Shown here one piece after another: positions 37,006 through 46,509 of a stretch of 47,473 bases of DNA. Below the pieces are notes generated by a model that did not search any database, was not told the DNA's origin, and saw only the letters and a program-made list of their open reading frames with translations. The position numbers and the translations under genes were made by a program. Every line of letters begins with the position of its first letter. Within the stretch, counting starts at the first letter, position 1. The DNA comes from an uncultured Neomegalonema sp. (GTDB lineage Bacteria > Pseudomonadota > Alphaproteobacteria > Rhodobacterales > Rhodobacteraceae): NCBI GenBank assembly GCA_937957975.1, contig CALFFK010000106.1, forward strand, positions 1 through 47,473, in the 5' to 3' direction.

Positions 37006-38223
37006 TTAGAATACCGACGAACTGCCTATGCAGGACGTTACGCAACCTGCGGGTCCATAGGGGTTGTTATACCCCCCGTTGAACCCGGCGGTTGGATAAG
37101 GCCGTGTATGCGCAGGTACGGCCTGCGGACCGTAAGGGTTTCCAAACCCACCACCAAAGGCGGGGCCGGGCTGTTGATACCCGTATGCTGGTCCGGCTGC
37201 CGGAAGCTGTGGGGGACCATAAGCGGGGGGCGCACCATAGGGAGCACCAAACCCGTTCGGCGCTCCGAATTGACCGGGAGGGCCAAATTGTGGGTATCCC
37301 GGAGCAGGGTAGGGCTGGTTCGCGTATTGCGGTGCACCGCGCAGATAAACGGGGGGCGCGTTCACGACCTGTGGCGGAGCATATGCCAGCGGAGCCTCGA
37401 TTCGTTGTTCCTCCACACTGACACTCGTGCCGTAGGTAGCAGGCGGAGGTGCCTGTTCGTAAACGGGTTGTTGATGGATGGGTAGTGGTGCTTCGACATA
37501 CTGTTCGTGGTGGAACGGTTTGGCGATGGGCAGCGGGGCAGAAGGAGGCGCATATTCGATTGGTGGTGGCGGAAGATGCGTTAACTGATAGCCGCTATTG
37601 CCCGGCTCGACATAATGCGGCGGTTCAACGATGTGAGGTTGGGTTTCGACATATTGGGCCGGCTCGATATGCTGCACAGGGGCTGAATAATTGACCTGTG
37701 CTACTGGCTGGTACTCTTGCTGAAAAATCGGCTGATGCTGCGGGTATGGCAACGGTTCTGCGTAGTTCTGCTGAACGATAGGAGCCTGATTGTACACGAT
37801 CTGCTGTTGCTGGTGATGCTGGTGATGCACTACCGGCAACTGCTGCTGATGGATCACCTGCGGCTGTTCAATTATGACCGGAGCCTGCTGATGAACCACT
37901 TGTGGTTGCTGGTGGATCACTTGCGGCTGTTGGATGAAAACCGGGGCCTGCTGATGGATTACCGGCTCAATGTAGCTGGTCTGCGCAATAGGCGCAGGGG
38001 GCGCGATATTGATCGGCGTCGAATACGTGGCCGGAACTGAAAAGGCGGGCTCCGAAAAGACCTGATTGCCCGTGACAATGGCCCCACTGTTATACGGCGC
38101 GTTGAAGTTATCTGTGACTACCGGAGGTTGGTAGTTCACATTGGCATTATAATGGCCGTGCTCGAAGGGAGCACATGCGCCCAGCAGGAGCGCGCCCATG
38201 GCAACTGTCGATAGGAGTTTCAT
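37006..38223 (-). CDS. Pro/Gln/His-rich putative lipoprotein
   Basis: The protein, about 405 residues, begins with a lipoprotein signal peptide: MKLLSTVAMGALLLGAC, with the lipobox cysteine at residue 17. The rest has no recognisable domain. Residues about 86-150 are Gln/His/Pro repeats built from units like QQPQVIHQQAP. The remainder is Pro/Tyr/Gly-rich (YGPPQLPAAGPAYGY) and the end reads GCVTSCIGSSSVF with two cysteines. It should be anchored at the outer membrane or in the periplasm. The ATG at 38223 has AGGAGAG just upstream; the extension to 38238 is not needed. His-rich repeats could bind metal, which is inference. Function unknown. Confidence 0.8.
   Translation of the reverse strand: MKLLSTVAMGALLLGACAPFEHGHYNANVNYQPPVVTDNFNAPYNSGAIVTGNQVFSEPAFSVPATYSTPINIAPPAPIAQTSYIEPVIHQQAPVFIQQPQVIHQQPQVVHQQAPVIIEQPQVIHQQQLPVVHHQHHQQQQIVYNQAPIVQQNYAEPLPYPQHQPIFQQEYQPVAQVNYSAPVQHIEPAQYVETQPHIVEPPHYVEPGNSGYQLTHLPPPPIEYAPPSAPLPIAKPFHHEQYVEAPLPIHQQPVYEQAPPPATYGTSVSVEEQRIEAPLAYAPPQVVNAPPVYLRGAPQYANQPYPAPGYPQFGPPGQFGAPNGFGAPYGAPPAYGPPQLPAAGPAYGYQQPGPAFGGGFGNPYGPQAVPAHTRPYPTAGFNGGYNNPYGPAGCVTSCIGSSSVF
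37774..37968 (-). repeat. degenerate Gln/His/Pro-coding repeats in the lipoprotein gene
   Basis: Several imperfect copies encode QAPV/QPQV-[VI][IV]HQQ units. Copies vary in codon use, so this is a protein-level repeat and not a fresh DNA duplication. Confidence 0.7.
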
Positions 38224-38369
38224 CTGCTCTCTCCTCATTGGTATTTGAGGAGACCATGAATTACTTCAATGTAAAAATCCAGAAAAATGTTCTGAGTCTG
38301 TAAGATACATCGTTTTCTTCGAGTAATATATTGGTAGGAGGTTTTCTAGGTTACAGCAGGTGCATACCG

Positions 38370-38394
38370 AAAAACCCTGTCTGATTCGAGGGTT
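38370..38394 (-). terminator. candidate terminator after the ilvD-flavodoxin pair
   Basis: On the minus strand AACCCT and AGGGTT form a 6-bp stem with a 10-nt loop followed by five T, about 85 bp after the flavodoxin stop. Confidence 0.5.
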
Positions 38395-38477
38395 GAGTCG
38401 GTTGTGATGCGCGCAAGACTCTCTTGAACCAAGCTGTGAAAAAAGAGCGGCGCAAGCTGACGATCATGGCGGTTATT

Positions 38478-38963
38478 TCAGAAAATCCCCATCGCGAGAC
38501 CTGCGCCCATCGCGGAACCGAGGTCGCGGCATCGGTCGAGATCGTTTTTGGGGATAGTTTTTGTTGCAAGGATTTGCCCGGTCGTTTGGGCGTGAGTACA
38601 GATGATGAGAGGTTCCTGCACTGCCTTTAGCCGCCACCCTGTTGCGATACGCGCTGTCTGTCGCGCCGCATTCTCGCCATCCGACCCTGCGCAAACCATC
38701 TGGGCATAGGGGCGGCCCTCTATCCTGCCCAATACGTTGTAATAGGTACGGTCGTAGAAATCTTTCATAACCCCCGCTATCGCCGCAAGATTTTCGGGTG
38801 CGGCAAAGAGATAGCCATCGGCGGCGAGCAGATCGTCGCCGGTGGCTTCGGTGGCGGGCTTGAGAATTGTCTCCGTTTCCTGCCGCGCGGCTTCGGCAGC
38901 GGCTTCCGCCATCTGCCGCGTGCCGCCGGTGCGGGAGTGGTAGACGATCAGGAGAGTTGGCAC
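38478..38963 (-). CDS. flavodoxin-like NAD(P)H-dependent oxidoreductase
   Basis: This 161-residue flavodoxin-fold protein begins TLLIVYHSRTGGTRQMAEA, the FMN phosphate loop, and has the second flavin loop around FAAPENLAAIAGVMKDFYDRT. The family includes flavodoxins and WrbA/NQO-like reductases. It starts with GTG only 2 bp after the ilvD stop, so it is translationally coupled to ilvD. A role in giving electrons to, or protecting, the iron-sulfur enzyme IlvD is possible but speculative. Confidence 0.8.
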   Translation of the reverse strand: MPTLLIVYHSRTGGTRQMAEAAAEAARQETETILKPATEATGDDLLAADGYLFAAPENLAAIAGVMKDFYDRTYYNVLGRIEGRPYAQMVCAGSDGENAARQTARIATGWRLKAVQEPLIICTHAQTTGQILATKTIPKNDLDRCRDLGSAMGAGLAMGIF

Positions 38964-38965
38964 TG

Positions 38966-40705
38966 CTACAAATCCGGGTAACTGTGCCCCTCGTGCTTAC
39001 CACCTGGATGGGTGATTGCGCCTTTGACGGTTGGGCCGACAAGTTGGGCGTATTTCCACAAGGCTCCGGCTCCGTAGATGGTCTGACGTGGGCCTTTCCA
39101 GTCCTTGCGGCGGGCTTCCATTTCGGCATCGTCCACAGCCACGGAAATCTCGCCGGAGATGGCGTCGATGGTAATGACATCGCCGTCTTTCAACAGGCCA
39201 ATAGGGCCACCCACTGCCGCCTCAGGGCCGACATGGCCGACACAGAAGCCGCGTGTCGCGCCAGAGAAACGACCATCGGTGATGAGGGCCAGTTTCTTGC
39301 CCATACCCTGCCCTGAGAGGGCAGCCGTGGTGGAGAGCATTTCGCGCATACCGGGGCCACCCTTTGGGCCTTCGTTACGGATGACGATAACTTCGCCTTC
39401 CTTGTAGCTGCGCGCCTTGACGGCCTCGAAAGCATCTTCCTCGCATTCAAAAACACGTGCGGGGCCGGTGAATTTCTGTTCTTCCGCCGTCATGCCCGCG
39501 ACTTTCACAATCGCGCCTTCAGGGGCGAGATTGCCCTTGAGGCCGACAACGCCGCCGGTTTGTGACAGAGGTGTCTCGACGGGATAGATCACGCGACCAT
39601 CGACAACATCATTAACGCTTTCAAGGTCTTCAGCAATCGTGTTGCCGGTGACAGTCATGCAATCGCCGTGGATAAGGCCTGCTTTCAGAAGCTGTTTCAT
39701 CACCATCGGTACGCCGCCTGCTTCATACAGGTCTTTCGCGACGTATTGACCACCGGGCTTGAGATCCACGAAATAGGGCGTTGATTTGAATATCTCGCAC
39801 ACATCGAACAGATCGAAGTCGATACCCGCTTCATGGGCCATAGCGGGCAGGTGCAGCCCCGCATTGGTCGAGCCGCCGGTGCAGGCGACGACGCGCGCGG
39901 CGTTCTCCAGCGATTTGCGCGTCACGATATCGCGGGCGCGGATATTCTTTGCGATCAGGTTCATCACGGCTTCGCCTGAGGCGACGCAATACTCGTCGCG
40001 GCTCTCATAAGGCGCGGGCGCACCGGAAGAGTTCGGCAACGCCAGCCCGATAGCCTCGGACACACAGGCCATGGTGTTGGCGGTGAATTGTCCGCCACAT
40101 GCCCCGGCGGAAGGGCAGGCGACCTGCTCCAGCTTTTCAAGTTCGCAGGTGGTCATATCACCCGCCTGATGACGACCCACCGCCTCGAACACGTCCTGCA
40201 CCGTCACGTCCTTGCCATCGAGCCGTCCCGGCAGGATCGAACCGCCATAGACGAACACACTCGGCACGTTGAGACGGATCATCGCCATCATCATGCCGGG
40301 GAGAGACTTGTCGCAGCCCGCCAGTCCGACGATGGCGTCGTAGCAGTGTCCGCGCATGGTCAGCTCGACGGTATCGGCAATCGCCTCGCGCGATGCCAGT
40401 GAGGAGCGCATCCCCTCATGGCCCATCGCGATGCCGTCTGTGACGGTTATGGTGGTAAATTCGCGCGGCGTGCCGTGGGCCGCCTTCACGCCGATCTTGG
40501 CTGCCTGTGCCTGGCGGTTCAGGGCGATGTTGCAGGGCGCGGCCTCGTTCCAGCAGGTCGCAACCCCGACGAGGGGTTGGTGAATTTCCTCCTCCGTCAT
40601 GCCCATGGCATAATAATAGCTGCGATGCGGTGCGCGGGCCGGACCCTCGGTCACATGGCGGCTGGGGAGTTTCGACTTGTCGAATTTGGGCGTAGGCGCG
40701 TCCAT
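38966..40705 (-). CDS. ilvD: dihydroxy-acid dehydratase
   Basis: IlvD converts 2,3-dihydroxy-isovalerate and its homologue to the 2-keto acids in valine, leucine and isoleucine synthesis. It needs a labile iron-sulfur cluster and Mg2+. The 579-residue protein has the cluster cysteines in [26 protein letters not shown] and [16 protein letters not shown], plus [17 protein letters not shown] near the end. Length and start are normal. No attenuator was found in the 268-bp region before it, which it shares with the divergent TAXI transporter. Confidence 0.97.
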   Translation of the reverse strand: MDAPTPKFDKSKLPSRHVTEGPARAPHRSYYYAMGMTEEEIHQPLVGVATCWNEAAPCNIALNRQAQAAKIGVKAAHGTPREFTTITVTDGIAMGHEGMRSSLASREAIADTVELTMRGHCYDAIVGLAGCDKSLPGMMMAMIRLNVPSVFVYGGSILPGRLDGKDVTVQDVFEAVGRHQAGDMTTCELEKLEQVACPSAGACGGQFTANTMACVSEAIGLALPNSSGAPAPYESRDEYCVASGEAVMNLIAKNIRARDIVTRKSLENAARVVACTGGSTNAGLHLPAMAHEAGIDFDLFDVCEIFKSTPYFVDLKPGGQYVAKDLYEAGGVPMVMKQLLKAGLIHGDCMTVTGNTIAEDLESVNDVVDGRVIYPVETPLSQTGGVVGLKGNLAPEGAIVKVAGMTAEEQKFTGPARVFECEEDAFEAVKARSYKEGEVIVIRNEGPKGGPGMREMLSTTAALSGQGMGKKLALITDGRFSGATRGFCVGHVGPEAAVGGPIGLLKDGDVITIDAISGEISVAVDDAEMEARRKDWKGPRQTIYGAGALWKYAQLVGPTVKGAITHPGGKHEGHSYPDL

Positions 40706-40973
40706 CGCAGGAGCCTTTCACAGGAGTGTCGGTTTCGTGCGCGACGTTAAGCCGTCCTTTCGGGCGGGGAAAGGGGTTTCAGACCCCATGTGCTTCCCCT
40801 TTATCCATTCGCCACCGGGCAATCGCGTACAAAAGATTGAGAATACTGTTTACTTGCCTTGCAGGATCACCACACTGTCGCCCGCAATCGGCTTCTGCAA
40901 AAAACTGGGTGCAGGGTGAGACCCGTCATCTGCCCTGCGGAAAACAATACAGCCATCTGGGAGAAAATTGTCC
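40706..40973. promoter_or_regulatory. divergent ilvD/TAXI control region
   Basis: This 268-bp gap between the two divergent starts must hold both promoters. An AT-rich patch near 40835-40860 includes TTGAGA and TTTACT. No confident -35/-10 pair, operator or riboswitch was recognised. Confidence 0.4.
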
Positions 40974-42089
40974 ATGAAACCGTTCACCAAAAACCTGACC
41001 GCCCTTGCGCTTGGCGCGGCCATGTCGCTTGGCGCTGCCACCACGTCGATGGCGCAAGAACTGAAATTCTTTACCATTGGCACGGGCGGTACGGCCTATA
41101 CCTACTATCCTGTTGGTGGTGTGATCGCGAATGCGATCTCCAATCCTCCCGGATCGCGCGAATGCGACAAGGGCGGCAGCTGCGGTGTGGAAGGCCTCAT
41201 TTCCTCAGCCGTTTCTTCGCGCGGATCGGTGGACAACGTGAATGCGATCATGTCTGGTCTTCGTAATTCGGGCTTCGCGCAGTCGGATGTGGCCTATTGG
41301 GCCTATACCGGCACCGGCACGATGGAAGGCAAGGAACCTGCGAAAGACCTTCGTACTATCGCCGCCCTGTTCGAGGAGCATATCCACCTCGTCGCATTGG
41401 CCGACAGTGATATTGCTTCGGTTGCCGATCTCAAGGGCAAGCGCGTCTCGCTCGATGAGCCGGGTTCGGGAACCTATGTTGATGCCAACCTGATTCTTGA
41501 ATCAGCCGGTTTGTCGAAAGCTGACGTTACAGCAGAAGCCCTTAAGGGTAACGCGGCTGGTGAAGCCCTGCGTAACGGCAAAATCGATGCCTATTTTGTT
41601 GTTGCGGGTTATCCGACCGGCTCGCTGGTCGAATTGGCCTCTGCCGTGGATATCAAGCTGGTTCCTATCGACGGTGCTGCGGCAAAGACATTGACCGATA
41701 AATATGGTTTCTTTGCCGCAAGCGATATTCCTGCTGGCACGTATGAGAATGTGGGCACGGTCTCGACCGTTGCCGTTGGTGCGCAGTGGTTCACCTCTGC
41801 CAAAGAAGATGACGATCTGATCTATGGCATCACCAAAGCCTTGTGGAACAGCAACTCCCGTAAGCTGCTCGATAACGGCCATGCCAAGGGCAAGACGATC
41901 ACTGCTGAAACTGCCCTGAACGGCATTGGCGTACCGCTGCATAATGGTGCTGCACGCTTCTATAAGGAAGCTGGCCTGATGAAAGATGCAGGCAGCATGG
42001 GCGGCGCGGCGATGTCAAAATCAGAAATCCGCTCCGAACTCGAAGCTCTGAACGCGCGTGTTCAGAAGCTGTTGGACATGGTGCAGTAA
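40974..42089 (+). CDS. TAXI-family TRAP transporter solute-binding protein
   Basis: This 371-residue periplasmic protein has a signal peptide (TKNLTALALGAAMSLGAATTSMA). The mature protein opens with KFFTIGTGGTAYTYYPVGGVIANAIS, the hallmark of the TAXI type. A further family segment is GSGTYVDANLILESAGL. It feeds the fused permease encoded next. The substrate is unknown; some TAXI proteins bind glutamate or similar small acids. ATG at 40974 is chosen, with GGGAG 10 bp upstream; TTG at 40968 is less likely. Confidence 0.93.
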   Translation: MKPFTKNLTALALGAAMSLGAATTSMAQELKFFTIGTGGTAYTYYPVGGVIANAISNPPGSRECDKGGSCGVEGLISSAVSSRGSVDNVNAIMSGLRNSGFAQSDVAYWAYTGTGTMEGKEPAKDLRTIAALFEEHIHLVALADSDIASVADLKGKRVSLDEPGSGTYVDANLILESAGLSKADVTAEALKGNAAGEALRNGKIDAYFVVAGYPTGSLVELASAVDIKLVPIDGAAAKTLTDKYGFFAASDIPAGTYENVGTVSTVAVGAQWFTSAKEDDDLIYGITKALWNSNSRKLLDNGHAKGKTITAETALNGIGVPLHNGAARFYKEAGLMKDAGSMGGAAMSKSEIRSELEALNARVQKLLDMVQ

Positions 42090-42211
42090 GGCCGCATCAA
42101 ATCATGTGATCGCGTTCCCGAATGCCGCATGGCATTTGGGGAGGCCGCTAAAACAAGGGAGCGCACAGGTTCTTTGCTGTGATTGAAAACCTTGCGATCC
42201 TCTGACCGACC

Positions 42212-42243
42212 ACCCGGACGCAGCGTGCAGCGTCCGGGTTTTT
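42212..42243 (+). terminator. 10-bp stem-loop with T-run between TAXI and permease genes
   Basis: ACCCGGACGC (42212-42221) and GCGTCCGGGT (42230-42239) pair perfectly around 8 nt and are followed by TTTTC. This is a strong intrinsic-terminator shape inside the operon, so it probably lets only part of the transcription reach the permease. Confidence 0.8.
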
Positions 42244-42263
42244 CTTGCCGCAGGGAGATACCC

Positions 42264-44303
42264 ATGTCCGGGTCAGAACCGCTTTCCGACGATCACCTCG
42301 CGGAGATCGAGCGTAAATACGATCCTGAAATGGCGTTCCGCGCCACGGGCCGCAAGGTTGGTGCGGTCGTCTCCCTCGCGTTGGTGGCCATGTCGGTCTA
42401 TCATTTTTATGCTTCCGGCTTTGGATTGATTCGTGAGTTGCTGCATCGGGGCATTCACCTTGCCTTCGTGCTGGGTTTGGTCTTCTTATTGTTCTCATGG
42501 CGCAAGACACAAAGCACTGCTGTCGCGACACCTGCATGGTATCGCTTCGATGGCGTTTCGATCTTCGATCTGGTTCTCGCATTTCTGGGCGTTGCGGCGG
42601 CGCTTTACCTACCGCTTTTGCCGCCTGAGAGCGTGGCGGAGCGGGTAGGTAATCCTTCCGTCTCCGACGTCTTCATGGGAACGGTTCTTCTGGTCCTCGT
42701 GTTGGAAGCCGCGCGCCGTTCTATTGGGCCAACGTTGCCCATCATCGCGATGCTGTTTATCGCCTTTGCCTTGTTTGGCCAGATCATGCCCGGCGCACTC
42801 AAGCATGGGGGATCAAGCTGGCTGGGCGTTGTGAATCATCTCTACATGACGAACCAGGGCATCTATGGCGTCGCCATTGGCGTGATGGCGCAATATGTAT
42901 TTTTGTTCATTCTGTTTGGTGTGCTGGCCACGCGGATTGGTCTGGGGCAACTTTTTATCGACCTCGCCATGGTGATTGCGGGTCGCTATTCAGGTGGCCC
43001 TGCCAAGGTTGCGATCTTTTCGTCGGCTTTCATGGGCACGATCTCCGGTTCCTCCATTGCCAATACCGTGACCACCGGAGCGTTGACGATTCCGGCGATG
43101 AAACGGGTCGGTTATCCATCGCATTTCGCGGGGGCGGTCGAAGCGACTGCTTCCACGGGAGGACAGATTACGCCGCCGATTTTGGGGGCAGCGGCCTTCA
43201 TCATGGTGGAATATCTTGAAATTCCGCTGCGCGATGTTCTGGCGGCGGCATTGATCCCCGCGTTACTGCATTATTTTGGCATCTTTATCATGGTGCATCT
43301 GGAGGCCCGCAAGCTGGGGCTGCGTGGCCTGACGGCGGAGGAGCTGCCCAAAGCGGGTGTTGTGCTGCGCCAGCATTGGCTGTCGATTATTCCGCTGGGC
43401 ATCCTTGTCTATCTCATCCTGAGCGGACGAACGCCGGACTTCGCCGCCGTCTATGGCATCATTGCCTGTGTAGTGGTTGGATTTTTGAATCCGGTGAACC
43501 GTCTGAACATTCGTGATCTGTGGGATACGCTGGCGCTGGGGGCGAAAAGCACGTTGGCGGTGGGCGCGGCCGCGGCTTGTGTGGGCATCGTCGTTGGGGT
43601 CGTGACCCTGACCGGCGTGGGTTTTCGCCTCGGTTATGTGGTGGTGCAAACAGCCACCGACATTGGCACGGTCTTTGGCGGGATGTGGCCGTTCAGCTTT
43701 TTTGATGTACAGCAATGGGCGCTGTTCTTCTCGCTGGTGCTGATCGCGATTGCCTGCATCATTATGGGGGCGGGCATCCCGACGACGGCGACGTATATCA
43801 TCCTCGTCGCTGTGGCCGCGCCTGCTCTGGCGCAGTTGCAGGTTCAGCCACTCGTCTCGCATTTCTTCGTGTTTTATTACGGGGTGCTGGCCGACATTAC
43901 CCCACCCGTGGCGCTGGCCGCCTATGCCGCCGCCGGGATCGCCGGATCAAACCCGTTCAGGACGGGGAACACGGCCTTTCGGCTGGGGATCGCAAAAGCG
44001 TTGGTCCCGTTTGTTTTTGTCTATTCCCCCGCCTTGTTGCTTGTGGCGGATGGATTTACCTGGGGAGCCTTCACCGTGACGCTGGCTGGAGCAATGCTTG
44101 GGATCGCAGCCATCGGGGCGGCCTTTTCCGGGTTTATGCTTGCGCCGATGAAGACGCTGGAGCGTTGGTATACTGGTCTCGTCGCCCTGCTGTTCATTGC
44201 ACCAGGGCTGACGACCATGGCGATAGGGGCTGTGGCGATGGCCCCTATACTCTTGATACAGATGCAAAGGCGTGGTGCGAGCGTGGCGAAAACAGAAGCA
44301 TAA
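42264..44303 (+). CDS. TRAP transporter fused permease (DctQM)
   Basis: This 679-residue inner-membrane protein fuses the small (DctQ) and large (DctM) TRAP subunits, the usual partner of TAXI binding proteins. It has more than a dozen hydrophobic helices. Typical segments are FSSAFMGTISGSSIANTVTTG, EATASTGGQITPPILGAAAF and GAGIPTTATYIILVAVAAPAL. The ATG at 42264 has CAGGGAG 8 bp upstream; an open stretch to 42183 overlaps the stem-loop and is not used. Confidence 0.93.
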   Translation: MSGSEPLSDDHLAEIERKYDPEMAFRATGRKVGAVVSLALVAMSVYHFYASGFGLIRELLHRGIHLAFVLGLVFLLFSWRKTQSTAVATPAWYRFDGVSIFDLVLAFLGVAAALYLPLLPPESVAERVGNPSVSDVFMGTVLLVLVLEAARRSIGPTLPIIAMLFIAFALFGQIMPGALKHGGSSWLGVVNHLYMTNQGIYGVAIGVMAQYVFLFILFGVLATRIGLGQLFIDLAMVIAGRYSGGPAKVAIFSSAFMGTISGSSIANTVTTGALTIPAMKRVGYPSHFAGAVEATASTGGQITPPILGAAAFIMVEYLEIPLRDVLAAALIPALLHYFGIFIMVHLEARKLGLRGLTAEELPKAGVVLRQHWLSIIPLGILVYLILSGRTPDFAAVYGIIACVVVGFLNPVNRLNIRDLWDTLALGAKSTLAVGAAAACVGIVVGVVTLTGVGFRLGYVVVQTATDIGTVFGGMWPFSFFDVQQWALFFSLVLIAIACIIMGAGIPTTATYIILVAVAAPALAQLQVQPLVSHFFVFYYGVLADITPPVALAAYAAAGIAGSNPFRTGNTAFRLGIAKALVPFVFVYSPALLLVADGFTWGAFTVTLAGAMLGIAAIGAAFSGFMLAPMKTLERWYTGLVALLFIAPGLTTMAIGAVAMAPILLIQMQRRGASVAKTEA

Positions 44304-44673
44304 GAGGCGTGATTGCCGGTGGTGACACGCATTTTACCGTATTGAAAGTCTGCCTTGCCTCATCATCCTTCAGCTGATGGATTCAGCATTTTCGTATCCA
44401 ATTCAGTTATTTTTTTTATGCTGTCTGAAAAATGGCATGGGACTTGTATCGACCATATCGTCGCTAACTATTGCGGATACGCCGGGATATGTCTTTTCTC
44501 CCCAAACCCTAGCTACTCCGGGCTGTCATGCGCCCACCTGTACCTCTAGGTAGGTGACGCATCCCGGCGTGCCGCAAACAAGAACAACAAAGCGTATCGC
44601 AAAATGCGACTGCTCTGTGTAACTGAGCGTCGATACCTCTTATCTCGGCTATATTCCTGAAAGGAACGCCCTT
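44304..44673. other. 370-bp intergenic region before the small lipoprotein
   Basis: No gene is convincing here. The stretch contains an eight-T tract near 44410 and an imperfect dyad at 44535-44556. The promoter for the lipoprotein should lie here, but no strong pair was identified. Confidence 0.45.
44535..44556. promoter_or_regulatory. imperfect dyad, possible operator
   Basis: CACC-TG-TACCT-CT-AGGTA-GGTG has two-part symmetry broken by two bases. It lies about 120 bp before the lipoprotein start. The loop is too small for an RNA hairpin, so a DNA-binding site is the likelier reading. Confidence 0.25.
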
Positions 44674-45333
44674 ATGATCCGATCGACACGTCTGCCCCTC
44701 GGCCTCTTCGCCGTCGCTACGGTCGTCGCAGGCTGTTCGACATCGCCTACGATTACGATCCCAAACCCACTTGCGCCTATTAATGCTGGATTGGCATCTA
44801 TCAGTAATGCGGTGAGGGTGCCTGCTGCCCCTGCTTATACATCAGCGGTACCATCCTTCGATACTACGGCGCCGCAGCCTGCATCGGTTGCTGTACCGGC
44901 TTACACAGGGGCCGGGTATGAGAATGTCGGCATTTCCTATGGAACGCCTACGTTATCCGCACCGAGTTATAGCGCGCCCCAGATTGCCGCGCCATCCTAC
45001 AGTGTGCCTTTATATTCGGCTCCGACATTGGGATCATTCAATGGGGGGTCTAATATACAGAGTGCAAATATACCAACACTCGGATCATACACTGTTAATG
45101 CGCCGTCGACATCGATTCCGACCCTTGGCGTTCCGGCTGAGTATGGTGTGGCAGCCCCGTCTTTCTCCGCTCCGGGCATCAACGTGCCATCCTTCTCCGC
45201 TCCGAGCGTCAACGCGCCATCCTTCTCCGCTCCAAGCGTAGCCGCCCCATCCTTTGGCACTAGCGGCCTCACGACGACTCCTGTGACGTATTCGGCAGGG
45301 TCTGCGACCTTTGGTGGGAACACGTATTACTGA
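44674..45333 (+). CDS. small Ser/Pro/Ala-rich putative lipoprotein with tandem repeats
   Basis: This 219-residue protein starts with a lipoprotein signal (RLPLGLFAVATVVAGC, Cys21). The mature part has no known domain and is rich in Ser, Pro, Ala, Thr and Tyr. Near the end it has tandem ten-residue units of the form PSFSAPSVNA. Looser variants (APSYSAPQIA, VPLYSAPTLG) occur before them. GAAAGGA lies 8 bp before the ATG. It ends GGNTYY. It is probably outer-membrane anchored; function unknown. It resembles in style, not in sequence, the Pro/Gln lipoprotein at 37-38 kb. Confidence 0.82.
   Translation: MIRSTRLPLGLFAVATVVAGCSTSPTITIPNPLAPINAGLASISNAVRVPAAPAYTSAVPSFDTTAPQPASVAVPAYTGAGYENVGISYGTPTLSAPSYSAPQIAAPSYSVPLYSAPTLGSFNGGSNIQSANIPTLGSYTVNAPSTSIPTLGVPAEYGVAAPSFSAPGINVPSFSAPSVNAPSFSAPSVAAPSFGTSGLTTTPVTYSAGSATFGGNTYY
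45157..45252 (+). repeat. three 30-bp tandem repeats in the small lipoprotein gene
   Basis: Units read CC(G/A)TC(T/C)TTCTCCGCTCC followed by a variable dozen bases, coding for PSFSAP-x-hydrophobic-N/A. A fourth, degraded copy follows. Confidence 0.8.
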
Positions 45334-45343
45334 ACCTTGTGAC

Positions 45344-45374
45344 ATGATGCGCCTGGTCCCGCCGGGCGCATCAT
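45344..45374 (+). terminator. stem-loop after the small lipoprotein gene
   Basis: ATGATGCGCC and GGCGCATCAT pair perfectly over 10 bp around 11 nt. No T-run follows, so it may be a weak terminator or a 3'-end stabiliser. Confidence 0.5.
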
Positions 45375-45658
45375 CCTGATAATACAGAAGCCAAAGCCAT
45401 TGCGACGAGCACGATAAATTTCCGTATCGTAAAGCCTGTCTCCAAAACCATTGTTGGCTTATTCAATAGTTCTGATCCGAAAATTCTTGCGTCACTACGA
45501 TCCATCAGCTATGCGCGCCTCACTTCACAGGTGTGCTTCGGGTGCGCGGGGGAGACATCCCCGCTGTATCCAACCGGTGTCTGGTTTGGCGAAATGTACG
45601 TTTTACCGCGATCAGATGACAGGCGCGCCGAGGATCAACCGGAAAAATCGGAGACGAC
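45375..45658 (+). promoter_or_regulatory. rpsB promoter and leader region
   Basis: This region before rpsB has no supported gene. It contains a 6-bp hairpin GCGGGG-7nt-CCCCGC (45545-45563) about 95 bp before the start. Ribosomal protein S2 is known to repress rpsB-tsf through the leader in other proteobacteria, so a regulatory structure is expected, but no known motif was matched. Confidence 0.35.
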
Positions 45659-46480
45659 ATGGCTCTTCCAGAGTTCACCATGCGTCAGCTTTTGGAAGCT
45701 GGCGTTCACTTCGGGCACCAGACCCACCGCTGGAACCCGCGCATGGACACCTACATTTACGGTTCGCGCAATGGCGTGCATATTGTGGACCTCACCCAGA
45801 CGGTTCCAATGTTGCACACTGCGCTGGTCGCAGTGCGTGATATGGTTGCCAAGGGGGGGCGTGTCCTCTTCGTCGGTACGAAACGCCAGGCGCAAGAGCC
45901 TATCGCGCAAGCCGCCGAACGCAGCGCACAATATTACATCAATCACCGCTGGCTCGGTGGGATGCTGACCAACTGGAACACTGTCTCCAAGTCGATCAAC
46001 CAGCTCAAGGGGCTGGAGAGCGAGTTGGAAGATGGCGGCAGTGGCTATACCAAGCGTGAGCTTCTCAGCCGTCAGCGCAAGAAGGACAAGCTCTCCCTCG
46101 CTCTTGGCGGGATCAAGGAGATGGGATCGGTTCCAGATATGCTGTTCGTTGTTGATACGAACAAGGAAGAGCTGGCGATCAAGGAAGCGAACCGCCTGAA
46201 TATCCCGGTCGTCGCAATTCTCGATACGAATTGCAATCCGGCGGGTATTGATTATCCGATTCCCGGCAATGATGACGCAAGCCGCGCGATCACGCTCTAT
46301 GTCGATCTCATCGCTGCCGCTGCTCTCGACGGTATCAGCGTTGCCGCTGGTGCCTCCGGCATCGACATGGGCGAGATGGATGAGCCAATGATGGAAGAAC
46401 TTCCCGCCGAGGAAGTTGCTGAGGCTGCACCTGCCGAAGCCGCCGTGACTGAAGAAACGACGGAAGCCGCTCCGGCCTAA
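45659..46480 (+). CDS. rpsB: 30S ribosomal protein S2
   Basis: S2 binds the small ribosomal subunit and is needed for S1 association. The 273-residue sequence has the standard features: [28 protein letters not shown] strand (VHIVDLTQT), [11 protein letters not shown] and the DAIPGNDD-like [11 protein letters not shown]. The C-terminus carries an Ala/Glu-rich tail ([14 protein letters not shown]) found in alphaproteobacteria. GGAG is 6-8 bp before the ATG. Confidence 0.97.
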   Translation: MALPEFTMRQLLEAGVHFGHQTHRWNPRMDTYIYGSRNGVHIVDLTQTVPMLHTALVAVRDMVAKGGRVLFVGTKRQAQEPIAQAAERSAQYYINHRWLGGMLTNWNTVSKSINQLKGLESELEDGGSGYTKRELLSRQRKKDKLSLALGGIKEMGSVPDMLFVVDTNKEELAIKEANRLNIPVVAILDTNCNPAGIDYPIPGNDDASRAITLYVDLIAAAALDGISVAAGASGIDMGEMDEPMMEELPAEEVAEAAPAEAAVTEETTEAAPA

Positions 46481-46509
46481 GCCGACGCGACCATCTCTTG
46501 AAACCTTTG

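Noticed and set aside
38424..38630. Possible small plus-strand gene of 68 codons
   Set aside because: It overlaps the 3' end of the flavodoxin gene in antisense, has no good ribosome site and no recognisable sequence.
44307..44340. Terminator after the TRAP fused permease (GCGTG...CACGC)
   Set aside because: The stem is only 5 bp with a 14-nt loop, too weak to list as a feature.
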